From positions 175,635 to 239,634 of the forward strand of contig NZ_JASCIR010000008.1 of the NCBI RefSeq assembly GCF_029968095.1: a DNA stretch of 64,000 nt. Direction: 5' to 3'. Below are positions 1 to 6,159 of this stretch, piece after piece. The first letter of the stretch is position 1. Each line of letters begins with the position of its first letter. Made by a program: the position numbers and the translations under genes. A model generated the notes under the pieces. That model did no database searches, was not told the origin of the DNA, and saw only the letters and a program-made list of their open reading frames with translations. This stretch comes from Streptomyces solicavernae. GTDB lineage: Bacteria; Actinomycetota; Actinomycetes; Streptomycetales; Streptomycetaceae.

Positions 1-468
1 CGGGACCGGCAGGTGTGCGCGGAGACAGTGGCCGACCGAGGCCGCTACCGGCAGGACGTGTCCGTTGTGGTTCACGGGCTGGTCCAGGGCGGCTTGCAGG
101 GCGCGGACGCTGGGTGTGTCGGCGGGGTTGGTGACGATGGCGGCGAACTCGTCTCCGCCGAGGCGGGCGGCGATGCCGTGACGTCCGCACCAGTCGGCCA
201 GGCGGCGGGCGGTCGCAGTCAGGGCGGCGTCGCCAGCGGCGTGGCCGTGGGTGTCGTTGATGGTCTTGAAGTCGTCCAGGTCGATCAGGACCACGAGGGC
301 GTTGGGATGCTTGGCGAGCAGGCGTTCGGCGCGGGCGGTCCATCCGGCGCGGGTGTGCAGACCGGTCAGCGGGTCACGGCGGGCGGTGGTCAGACGCCGC
401 CAGAGCAAGCCGCCGTGAAGTGCCCAGCCCAGGGCCGGTAACCCAGCCGCGATCATGTGTGCGTCCAT
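1..468 (-). CDS. GGDEF-domain protein (probable diguanylate cyclase), 3' end cut by window
   Basis: Reads from ATG at 468 to the window edge without a stop, 156 codons. A short hydrophobic N-terminus (about residues 4-24) is followed by a GGDEF domain: PLTGLHTR near residue 35, LIDLDDFKTINDTHGHAAGD near 70, and the catalytic loop RLGGDEF near 109. Both the metal-binding Asp and the active loop are intact, so c-di-GMP synthesis is plausible; no RxxD inhibitory site is seen before the loop. Codon 10 is TTA (439-441), so translation should depend on the bldA tRNA. It lies 5 bp after spdD at the end of the transfer operon. Family is clear; activity and role in the element are inferred. Confidence 0.85.
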   Translation of the reverse strand, partial: MDAHMIAAGLPALGWALHGGLLWRRLTTARRDPLTGLHTRAGWTARAERLLAKHPNALVVLIDLDDFKTINDTHGHAAGDAALTATARRLADWCGRHGIAARLGGDEFAAIVTNPADTPSVRALQAALDQPVNHNGHVLPVAASVGHCLRAHLPVP

Positions 469-473
469 AGCGA

Positions 474-785
474 TCACCAGTCCTTGTGAAGGTTGTTGAC
501 GAGGTGGCGGAGCACCACCGCAGTCACGGCGACGGACACGCCCGCGATCGCGGCGGCGAGAAGCATGGAGACCAGCACCGCGCCGACGACGAGAACCGCG
601 GCAGTGCCGCCACCGACAAGGAGCGCGAGCGAGCCGGGGGTGAGCTGCACCGTGGGCCGGGCAGGAGCCGCCGGGGCGACGGGCGCGGGGGCCGGGGTCT
701 GCGGCTGGTGCTCCAGGGCCGTGCCGGTGAGCGGGATCGTGTCGCCGGTGGGCTGGTCGTTGACCGGGATCTTCGGGGTGAGCAT
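474..785 (-). CDS. SpdD-like plasmid spread protein
   Basis: 103 aa. Starts at ATG 785 behind a good RBS (GGAAGGGAG, about 12 bases upstream); longer upstream starts lack one. The N-terminus (PKIPVNDQPTGDTIPLTG) and the Pro/Ala-rich stretch before a double hydrophobic C-terminal half (about residues 50-95) match the SpdD family of Streptomyces conjugative plasmids and AICEs. These proteins are thought to help spread incoming DNA through septal cross-walls, as membrane partners of Tra. Tightly packed in the transfer operon. Confidence 0.8.
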   Translation of the reverse strand: MLTPKIPVNDQPTGDTIPLTGTALEHQPQTPAPAPVAPAAPARPTVQLTPGSLALLVGGGTAAVLVVGAVLVSMLLAAAIAGVSVAVTAVVLRHLVNNLHKDW

Positions 786-808
786 CGGACTGAACTCCCT
801 TCCGCGAG

Positions 809-967
809 TTACTTGTTGATGACGTGGTCGACGGCGGGGCTCAGGAAGCTGTCGGCGATGAGGTAGCCGCCGAGGAGGAGCAGGGCTACGAGCCACCAGG
901 GCGGGCGGATGAGCTTGATGCCGAGGACTCCGGTGACGGCGATGGCGAGCCAGAGCGGGATTTCCAT
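809..967 (-). CDS. Small hydrophobic AICE protein
   Basis: 52 aa, MEIPLWLAIAVTGVLG... to a TAA stop, with one or two membrane segments (about residues 4-18 and 22-42). RBS AGGAGACCCG lies just before ATG 967. It sits between the mobile-element transfer protein and SpdD with short gaps, as do small Spd-type membrane peptides in pSAM2-like elements. No specific function is recognised; a spread accessory role is inferred from position and hydrophobicity. Confidence 0.65.
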   Translation of the reverse strand: MEIPLWLAIAVTGVLGIKLIRPPWWLVALLLLGGYLIADSFLSPAVDHVINK

Positions 968-977
968 GACGGGTCTC

Positions 978-1166
978 CTAGGCGGTGCAGCGGTGGGTAC
1001 GGGCGGCGAGTTCGGCGGCGGAGCGGTTGGCGTATTCGGCGGAGAAGTCGCAGCGGGGCGCGGTGCAGGCGGCGGTGTGGCGGTCGCGGCCGCGTCCGTC
1101 GTAGAAGGTGGCGACCTGTACGGGGCCGAACTGGCGGACGTTGCGGAAGCGCCGGTAGGCGGTCAT
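978..1166 (-). CDS. Mobile element transfer protein (small Spd-type)
   Basis: 62 aa beginning MTAYRRFRNVRQFGPVQVAT. It matches the short family annotated as mobile element transfer protein in Streptomyces AICEs: a basic N-terminus, the GPVQVATFYDGRGRD segment, then CTAPRCDFSAEY and a final AARTHRC. Three Cys and a His could bind a metal (inference). Preceded by AAAGGAGAA about 8 bases before the ATG. Co-transcribed with the spread genes. Confidence 0.8.
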   Translation of the reverse strand: MTAYRRFRNVRQFGPVQVATFYDGRGRDRHTAACTAPRCDFSAEYANRSAAELAARTHRCTA

Positions 1167-1188
1167 GACGTGTGGTTCTCCTTTCAGA

Positions 1189-1899
1189 TCAGTTGAGTTG
1201 GAGCTGAGCGGCGATGGCGTTGCCCATCGGCGCGGGCAGGCCTAGGCGGGCGCGCAAGGTGTCCGGCGTGATGGGACTCCCGTTCGCGGCCTCGTGCGTG
1301 GCGGCGATCTTCCGGGCGTGGTCGAGGAGCGCCGGCGGGACCTTCACCGCGTCCGGGACCGAGACCGGAGCGGGCTCCGGCTCGGGCTCGGGTTCAGCGG
1401 CGGGCAGTTCCGCGACCGGCTCCGAGGCCGGAGGCTCGGGTGCGGTGTCGAGTTCCGGCGCGGTGTCCGTGCGCTGAAGGTCGACCGCGGGCGGTTCCTC
1501 GACCGACGCGGCGACCGGGGCCGGAACGGGCTCCGGGGCGGCGGGCGTGTGGACGAGGAGCGTGCCGCCGAGGAACGCGAGGGCAGGCCAGCCCGCGACG
1601 ACGATGCGCAGCCAGGCCGGGACGTGTTCGAGGTCGAGGAGCCCAGCGGTGGCGATGTTGGCCCCGAGCGAGGCGGCCAGGGCGATCACGAACCACAGCC
1701 AGGCGGCTCGGTCGCTTCGGGCGGTCCTTAGTCGGCGCCAGGCGGCGACAAGGAGCAGGTCGACGCTGATCGGATAGGCCCAGGCCTGCCAGCCCTTCTG
1801 TCCGGCGGCGTGGGCCAGGTCGTGCAGGTGGGAGAAGGACAGGGCTCCGGCGATCACGGCCTGAATGAGCACCGGGTCCATGCGGATGCGGTGGTTCAC
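1189..1899 (-). CDS. DUF2637 membrane protein (SpdB-type spread protein)
   Basis: 236 aa from GTG 1899. The start is fixed by a near-perfect RBS AAGGAGGTGAC just upstream; the much longer open frame beyond it overlaps two neighbouring genes. About residues 1-120 hold four hydrophobic segments, including SFSHLHDLAHAAGQKGW and the YPISVDLLLVAAWRR segment typical of DUF2637/SpdB3-like proteins. A Pro/Glu/Ala-rich linker (about 125-180, PEPEPEPAP runs) leads to a C-terminal winged-helix-like segment (about 185-236). Likely part of the intramycelial spread machinery that works with Tra at septa. Confidence 0.8.
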   Translation of the reverse strand: MNHRIRMDPVLIQAVIAGALSFSHLHDLAHAAGQKGWQAWAYPISVDLLLVAAWRRLRTARSDRAAWLWFVIALAASLGANIATAGLLDLEHVPAWLRIVVAGWPALAFLGGTLLVHTPAAPEPVPAPVAASVEEPPAVDLQRTDTAPELDTAPEPPASEPVAELPAAEPEPEPEPAPVSVPDAVKVPPALLDHARKIAATHEAANGSPITPDTLRARLGLPAPMGNAIAAQLQLN

Positions 1900-1976
1900 C
1901 GTGTCACCTCCTTGCGGGGATTGGGCCCGAGCGGGGCGGGGATCGAAGTCCGGCCGCCCAGCTCCGGCAGTTCGGA

Positions 1977-2132
1977 TCATTCGGCGGCTTCGCCCGAGCC
2001 CAGGCAGGCGAGGCAGAGGCCGGTCTGCTGTCCGACCGAGCGGCGCTTTCGGCCGACGCGGACGGCGCGGGCTACTTCGCCGGACCCCTTGCAGGTCGGG
2101 CACTTCGCGGGCGGTGCCTTCCGAGTCGCCAT
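1977..2132 (-). CDS. Small CxxCxGxG zinc-finger protein
   Basis: 51 aa, MATRKAPPAK then CPTCKGSGEV and, after a basic segment, CLACLGSGEA. The two CxxCxGSG motifs resemble half of a DnaJ-type zinc finger and probably form one zinc site. It lies 5 bp after its upstream neighbour inside the transfer operon. Such peptides are common in Streptomyces AICEs; the function is unknown. Confidence 0.7.
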   Translation of the reverse strand: MATRKAPPAKCPTCKGSGEVARAVRVGRKRRSVGQQTGLCLACLGSGEAAE

Positions 2133-2137
2133 GGCGA

Positions 2138-2326
2138 TCACTCGCCCCCGGCCGGGTCGCGCACGTAGTCGTCGGCGTGGTCGACCAGCCACGCTGCGAT
2201 CTCGCGGTGTTCGTCGGAGTCGGCCGTTTCGAAGACTGCTTCGGCTGTCGCGACTGCCTCAACTAACTTGTTCTGGCGGGTCAGTTCGGCCGAACGCTCC
2301 AAGGCCCGGCGAGTGTAAGCACGCAT
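2138..2326 (-). CDS. Small helical hypothetical protein with a TTA codon
   Basis: 62 aa from ATG 2326, with GGAG 8 bases upstream; a GTG at 2335 is an alternative adding three residues. The sequence is acidic and mostly helical (RALERSAELTRQ, EAVATAEAVFETADSDEH), without membrane segments or known motifs. Codon 21 is TTA (2264-2266), the second of three bldA codons in this operon. It lies between tra and the CxxC peptide. Unknown function. Confidence 0.65.
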   Translation of the reverse strand: MRAYTRRALERSAELTRQNKLVEAVATAEAVFETADSDEHREIAAWLVDHADDYVRDPAGGE

Positions 2327-2404
2327 GAGGATCACTCCGTTTTCGGCATGGGCGGGGTAGGGACCTGGCGTGAGACGGTCACGCCAACCAGGGGTGAAGG
2401 GGTG

Positions 2405-3745
2405 TCAGGGAATCGCCGGGGCCGTGGTCGGCTTGGGCGGAATCACCTGGGCCGGGACCGGCGGAGCGACCGGCCGGAAGGGCTCCAGGGCCGGAAGGTC
2501 CGGCGCCATGTGCGCGAACTCCCGGCAGACAGCGACGGTTTCCTCGACCGAGGTCAGCGGGGTGCGGATACGTCCCCAGCCACCCGAGGCATCAGCGGCG
2601 ACGGCCTGTCCGGGCCGGTCGGCGGGGATCGTGCACGCGGCCGGTACGGACTCGGGGGCCACGTCGTTCAGCCCCATCTCGGCGGTCTGCTTGTCGTTGA
2701 CCCGATGCACCACGCGGCCGGTGAGCTGAGCGCGGAGCATCGTCGCGCCCTTGCCCAGCTCGGAGCCAAAGCGCTGCCCGCAGATCTCCATGAAGAGACC
2801 GACCGCGCGCGAGAGCTGAGCGAGGCGGATCAGCCCGGTGACGATGCGCTCTCTCCGTTCCTCGTCCTTCTTCGCCGAGATCAGGAACAGCTCCGCAATC
2901 TCGTCCACGAGGACCACGACCGGCACCGGCCGCAGATGCTCGGGCAGCTCCCACAGGTCCGAGACTCCATGCTTGGCCAGCAGGTCGAACCGGTCTTCCA
3001 TCTCCGCTACCAGCACATCGATCAGTGAAGCCGCGTCGTCCGGGTTCGTGGCGAGCGCCGACAAGCGGGCGGCGTAACGGGACTGTTCGACACCGCGCTT
3101 GCAGTCGATCCCGACCAAGGCGACCGGCAGCCGGGCAAGGCCCTTGATCAGGTTGCGCTGGTACATGGACTTGCCGGACTGGTTCGCCCCGAGGGTGAGC
3201 GCGTGCGGGATCTGGCGGAAGTCCCGTTCGTAAGCGGTCCCGTCATCCCGCAGTGCAACCGGCACCACCAGATCGCGGGCTACGGCCTTGCGGGGCATCT
3301 GCACCCGGCGCAGCACGTCATAGCCAGTCATCCGCAGCTCGACGTAACCGGGCTTGGTCGCGATCACGTGCACCCCGTGGACGCCCCAGGCGTGACGCAG
3401 ACGCTCCGACGCGGCAGCCACGTCGGCAGGCTCCAGACCGGCCGGCAGTCGCAGGGTGACCCGCAGACCGGTCGAGGTGGGCCGGATACGGCGGATCTTC
3501 GGAGCCACCGGCCGAACCTCGCGGCGAGCGACCTTGCGCGACATGAACGCCCGCAGCCCCGACGGCTGAACCGTCAGCCCGCACACATCCATCGTCGTCC
3601 GGTACGAGACCGAGAACCGACCCCAGGCCATCGGCAACCCCACCATCGCCCAGTACACACGCGGAGCACGGAACCGGGCGTAGGTGACGCCACCGGCGGC
3701 GGTTAAGGCAGTCGCGCCCTCAACCCACAGACTCAGGTCCGCCAT
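2405..3745 (-). CDS. FtsK/SpoIIIE-type conjugative DNA translocase (Tra)
   Basis: 446 aa. Two weak hydrophobic segments near the N-terminus (about 8-22 and 30-48) are followed by a RecA-like ATPase: Walker A GANQSGKS near residue 190 and Walker B PVVVLVDEIAEL near 276, then sensor-like and C-terminal segments (AQLSRAVGLFMEICGQR). This is the TraSA/TraB-type protein that pumps double-stranded DNA between hyphae without nicking, so it is the core of the element. It starts 2 bp after the preceding gene, implying coupled translation. Codon 14 is TTA (3704-3706), so transfer should be limited by bldA. The family call is firm; clt specificity cannot be read. Confidence 0.92.
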   Translation of the reverse strand: MADLSLWVEGATALTAAGGVTYARFRAPRVYWAMVGLPMAWGRFSVSYRTTMDVCGLTVQPSGLRAFMSRKVARREVRPVAPKIRRIRPTSTGLRVTLRLPAGLEPADVAAASERLRHAWGVHGVHVIATKPGYVELRMTGYDVLRRVQMPRKAVARDLVVPVALRDDGTAYERDFRQIPHALTLGANQSGKSMYQRNLIKGLARLPVALVGIDCKRGVEQSRYAARLSALATNPDDAASLIDVLVAEMEDRFDLLAKHGVSDLWELPEHLRPVPVVVLVDEIAELFLISAKKDEERRERIVTGLIRLAQLSRAVGLFMEICGQRFGSELGKGATMLRAQLTGRVVHRVNDKQTAEMGLNDVAPESVPAACTIPADRPGQAVAADASGGWGRIRTPLTSVEETVAVCREFAHMAPDLPALEPFRPVAPPVPAQVIPPKPTTAPAIP

Positions 3746-3747
3746 GA

Positions 3748-4077
3748 TCAGGCCCCCGTCGTCAGCGCGACCGCGCGGAACGCGATGCCGTGGCGCTTCT
3801 GCCCGTTGAACTCGTTCTCCCAGTCACGGGCCTTCAGCCCCGTCACGCTCACCGGCATACCCGGCGCAAGCCCCTCCGGCAGGCCAGTCTCGGGGACGGT
3901 GACCTGGTAGAGGTTGCCCTCACCCTCGTCCGAGACGAGCAGCCCCACCGTCGCCAGCGGCGCGTTCGTCTCACGGTCCATCGCCTGTTCACCGGTCTTC
4001 TTGTTCGCCATCTTCGGCTCCGGCGCAGTCGCGACGAACACCACAGCGGTCGAAAGGTCGATCTTGAAAGACGGCAT
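3748..4077 (-). CDS. AICE regulatory/ssDNA-binding-like small protein, first gene of transfer operon
   Basis: 109 aa from ATG 4077, chosen for the RBS AGAGGAGT five bases upstream. The protein (MPSFKIDLSTAVVFVATAPEPK...) has a beta-rich pattern with GLLVSDEGEGNLYQVTVPETG and a C-terminal KRHGIAFRA. It resembles the short protein found directly before tra in many Streptomyces AICEs, variously annotated as regulatory or OB-fold-like. It heads the operon, and its promoter region holds two copies of the GntR operator. The exact role is uncertain. Confidence 0.65.
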   Translation of the reverse strand: MPSFKIDLSTAVVFVATAPEPKMANKKTGEQAMDRETNAPLATVGLLVSDEGEGNLYQVTVPETGLPEGLAPGMPVSVTGLKARDWENEFNGQKRHGIAFRAVALTTGA

Positions 4078-4108
4078 TGGTACTCCTCTAGATGAGCTTC
4101 GCTCCTGC

Positions 4109-4160
4109 ACTCATGTACAGGAGTTATGAGTAGAAGAGTGCCTAACTCATGTACATGAGT
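4109..4160. promoter_or_regulatory. Paired dyad operators before the transfer operon
   Basis: ACTCATGTACATGAGT at 4145-4160 is a perfect 16-bp palindrome. ACTCATGTACAGGAGT at 4109-4124 is the same dyad with one change. Centre-to-centre spacing is 36 bp and both lie in the promoter region of the tra operon. The adjacent GntR protein is the obvious ligand. A third copy overlaps the Nudix start. Confidence 0.8.
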
Positions 4161-4210
4161 CAAGCGCTACGGAGTGCCCTAGGTGGGTTGGCTGAAAACC
4201 GCCCTAGCCG

Positions 4211-4990
4211 TCAGTCGCGAGCGGCGAAGCGATAGTCAAGAACGAACTGGTCAGCGGCCATGAGCGTGTCGCAGACCTCCACGACGCGACCACTGTCCGA
4301 AATTGCATTCCGGACAAGGTGGATGACGGGGGCACTAGGGCTGAGCGCCAGCGCAACCCCTTCCGCCTTCGTCGCAAGGCGAGCGCTCACGGTCTCGGTG
4401 AACTCCGCAAGCAGGTGCCCATGCTCTTCGAGTCGGGCATAGATGCCGCCCCCGCCAGGGTTCTCTTCGAACATCTCCGGGATGTCCTTCACGACGTCCC
4501 AGGGCAGGTAAGAGGTTGCTTCCTCGGTGGGGACACCGTCGCGAAAGTAGCGCCGCTTGCGCGCCAGGACCTTCGACCCCGACGGCACGTCTAGTCGCTC
4601 GGCAATGTCTGTGGGTGCGTCCGCTGGTCCGACGAACAGCACGGTCACCGACGGGACCCCGCCAGACTGCTCGGCTTCTGCCAGGTAAGCGGCCTTACCG
4701 GCCTTTCGGTGAGCCCGGCGGAACCGGTCGGACGACTTCCGCTGAACCGGTGGGCGCAGGCGCACGAAGGAGCCACGACCGTGATGCGTCTCGATCAACT
4801 GGGCTGCTCGAAGTTCCGCGAAGGCCTTGCGGACCGTACCGGATGCAACCGTGTACCTGGCCATCAGATCGGACTCGCTAGGGACGGCCGCCCCCGGTGC
4901 CAACTCCCCCGACTGAATCTGTGCAGCCAGGTCGTCCGCGATCTGTAGGTACTTCGCCTTCTCTGAGGACTTCACGTTGCTACTCGCCAT
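4211..4990 (-). CDS. GntR/HutC-family repressor (KorSA-like)
   Basis: 259 aa from ATG 4990, with AGGA close upstream. Residues about 10-75 form the winged helix (KYLQIADDLAAQIQSGELAPG, PSESDLMARY, GTVRKAFAELRA, HHGRGSFVR). Residues about 105-255 form a UTRA effector domain. In pSAM2 the GntR protein KorSA represses the gene for the replication activator Pra and keeps the element quiescent; the same role is inferred here from family and position. The gene is divergent from the Nudix gene with only 30 bp between start codons, one operator copy in that gap and two in front of the transfer operon, so it probably also autoregulates. The ligand is unknown. Confidence 0.88.
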   Translation of the reverse strand: MASSNVKSSEKAKYLQIADDLAAQIQSGELAPGAAVPSESDLMARYTVASGTVRKAFAELRAAQLIETHHGRGSFVRLRPPVQRKSSDRFRRAHRKAGKAAYLAEAEQSGGVPSVTVLFVGPADAPTDIAERLDVPSGSKVLARKRRYFRDGVPTEEATSYLPWDVVKDIPEMFEENPGGGGIYARLEEHGHLLAEFTETVSARLATKAEGVALALSPSAPVIHLVRNAISDSGRVVEVCDTLMAADQFVLDYRFAARD

Positions 4991-5008
4991 AGTCCTACAG
5001 TCTCTCCT

Positions 5009-5026
5009 ATCCTCCTGTACATGAGT
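5009..5026. promoter_or_regulatory. Third operator copy overlapping a leaderless-type Nudix promoter
   Basis: CCTCCTGTACATGAGT at 5011-5026 repeats the tra-operon dyad, and the Nudix ATG (5021-5023) lies inside it. TATCCT at 5009-5014 is a plausible -10 placed 6 bases before the ATG, which would give a leaderless mRNA. Repressor bound here would cover the -10 and the start site. Confidence 0.6.
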
Positions 5027-5485
5027 AACAGTCACCCTCAGAAGCCGTCAACGCCTCTCCACTCGGTATCGGTGGCCGGAGTCGTGGTGCGTGAAGACGG
5101 GCGCGTCCTGGTGATCCAACGTGCCGACAACGGCCGTTGGGAACCGCCGGGCGGGGTGCTGGAGCGGACCGAAGCCATTGAGGACGGGGTGCGCCGCGAG
5201 GTCTACGAAGAGACCGGGATCAAGGTGCACGTGGAACGACTCACCGGGGTCTACAAGAACATGACGGCCGGGGTAGTCGCCCTGGTCTTCAAATGCACAC
5301 CCGAGGGTGGCCACGAACGGCTTTCCGATGAGTCGACCGCAGTCGATTGGCTGACGCCTGACGAGGTCGTAGCCGCGATGAATGAGGCGTACAGCGTCCG
5401 CATCGCAGACGCCCTGGCAGGCGAAATGGCCCCCCACGTCCGGACGCACGACGGACGCAAGCTCACCGACCCGGCAGGCATCTAG
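5021..5485 (+). CDS. Nudix hydrolase, Pif-like (transfer-immunity candidate)
   Basis: 154 aa. The Nudix box is intact: GGVLERTEAIEDGVR then REVYEETGI (residues about 47-70), giving Gx5Ex7REVxEExGI. No ribosome binding site precedes ATG 5021, consistent with leaderless translation; it could alternatively begin at a later codon. In pSAM2 the Nudix protein Pif prevents redundant transfer between element-bearing strains. The pairing with a KorSA-like repressor and location in the element suggest the same role here, but sequence alone does not separate Pif from a housekeeping Nudix enzyme. Confidence 0.8.
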   Translation: MSNSHPQKPSTPLHSVSVAGVVVREDGRVLVIQRADNGRWEPPGGVLERTEAIEDGVRREVYEETGIKVHVERLTGVYKNMTAGVVALVFKCTPEGGHERLSDESTAVDWLTPDEVVAAMNEAYSVRIADALAGEMAPHVRTHDGRKLTDPAGI

Positions 5486-5781
5486 TCCGGCCAAGCGGGC
5501 GCCGAGCTGTTACGAGTTTCTCTACCTCATCAAGGCACCCGGCTGCGCTTCGCTTCGCCGGGCGCGCTTCCCGGCTCCCGCTCCGCGCGACGCTCCTGCC
5601 TGCGGCCCGCTCCGCGCGCGCTCCCGCCGACGCGCGCCCACGTGGGTAGGACCGGAGGCCATGAGTCGATCACCCGACATGCGCGCTCACGGTCCAAACC
5701 ATGCCTCCGGCGGGGGCGCTCAGGCTCCGAGATGGACGGGGCGCCGTTCGCGAGTGCCGGCCGAATGGGGCGGGCGTAGTG
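5486..5781. other. Hairpin-rich gene-free tract at the element edge
   Basis: No convincing gene. Between 5540 and 5640 the sequence is a run of short GC palindromes (CCGGCTGCGCTTCGCTTCGCCGGG; repeated CGCTCCGCGCG blocks). It looks structural: a terminator, a cis-acting transfer locus or part of an attachment region are all possible. No tRNA 3' end or T-loop-like GTTCGAAT was found, so the attachment site could not be placed. Confidence 0.45.
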
Positions 5782-5933
5782 GGCTTCCATCCCGTCTGCC
5801 GTCGACCCAGGCAGAGCCGAGCAGCCGCGGCCCATGGCGTCCAGGTCGTTCGTACAGTGGCGCGCTCCACCTGGACGCCATGAACCACGCCCGCTCCACG
5901 GTGTGTGGGTCGACGGCAGACGGGATGGAAGCC
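5782..5933. repeat. 152-bp symmetrical palindrome between the AICE and ettA
   Basis: Outer arms 5782-5809 and 5906-5933 are a perfect 28-bp inverted repeat. Inner arms 5834-5846 and 5869-5881 are a perfect 13-bp inverted repeat. The spacers between outer and inner arms are 24 bp on both sides and still match at 13 of 24 positions, so the whole unit is one inverted duplication around a 22-base centre. It has no coding signature. Extruded cruciform, attachment or transfer site, or small structured RNA are possible roles. Confidence 0.85.
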
Positions 5934-6159
5934 GGGGTGAGTGGTGGGCTGAGGAGCGCGGGCCCGCTGGGCCGTCTCTGGGCCGTGCGAGGCGGATCGA
6001 GGGCGACCGATAGCGACAATCAGTGACAGATCATCTGTGGTGGTGATCCCGGCAACGGCCAGGTCAGAGGCCATCCGCCATATGGGTTTCGTTCCTGCGG
6101 TAGGCGTACGGCAAGATGGGGTGTATCTGCCCACTTCCAGTTCTGCCGGACGGTTTCTC

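Noticed and set aside
5536..5640. Streptomyces telomere-like palindromes
   Set aside because: Short GCG-rich hairpins resemble telomere folds, but the sequence is internal, lacks the conserved terminal palindrome and is followed by core genes.
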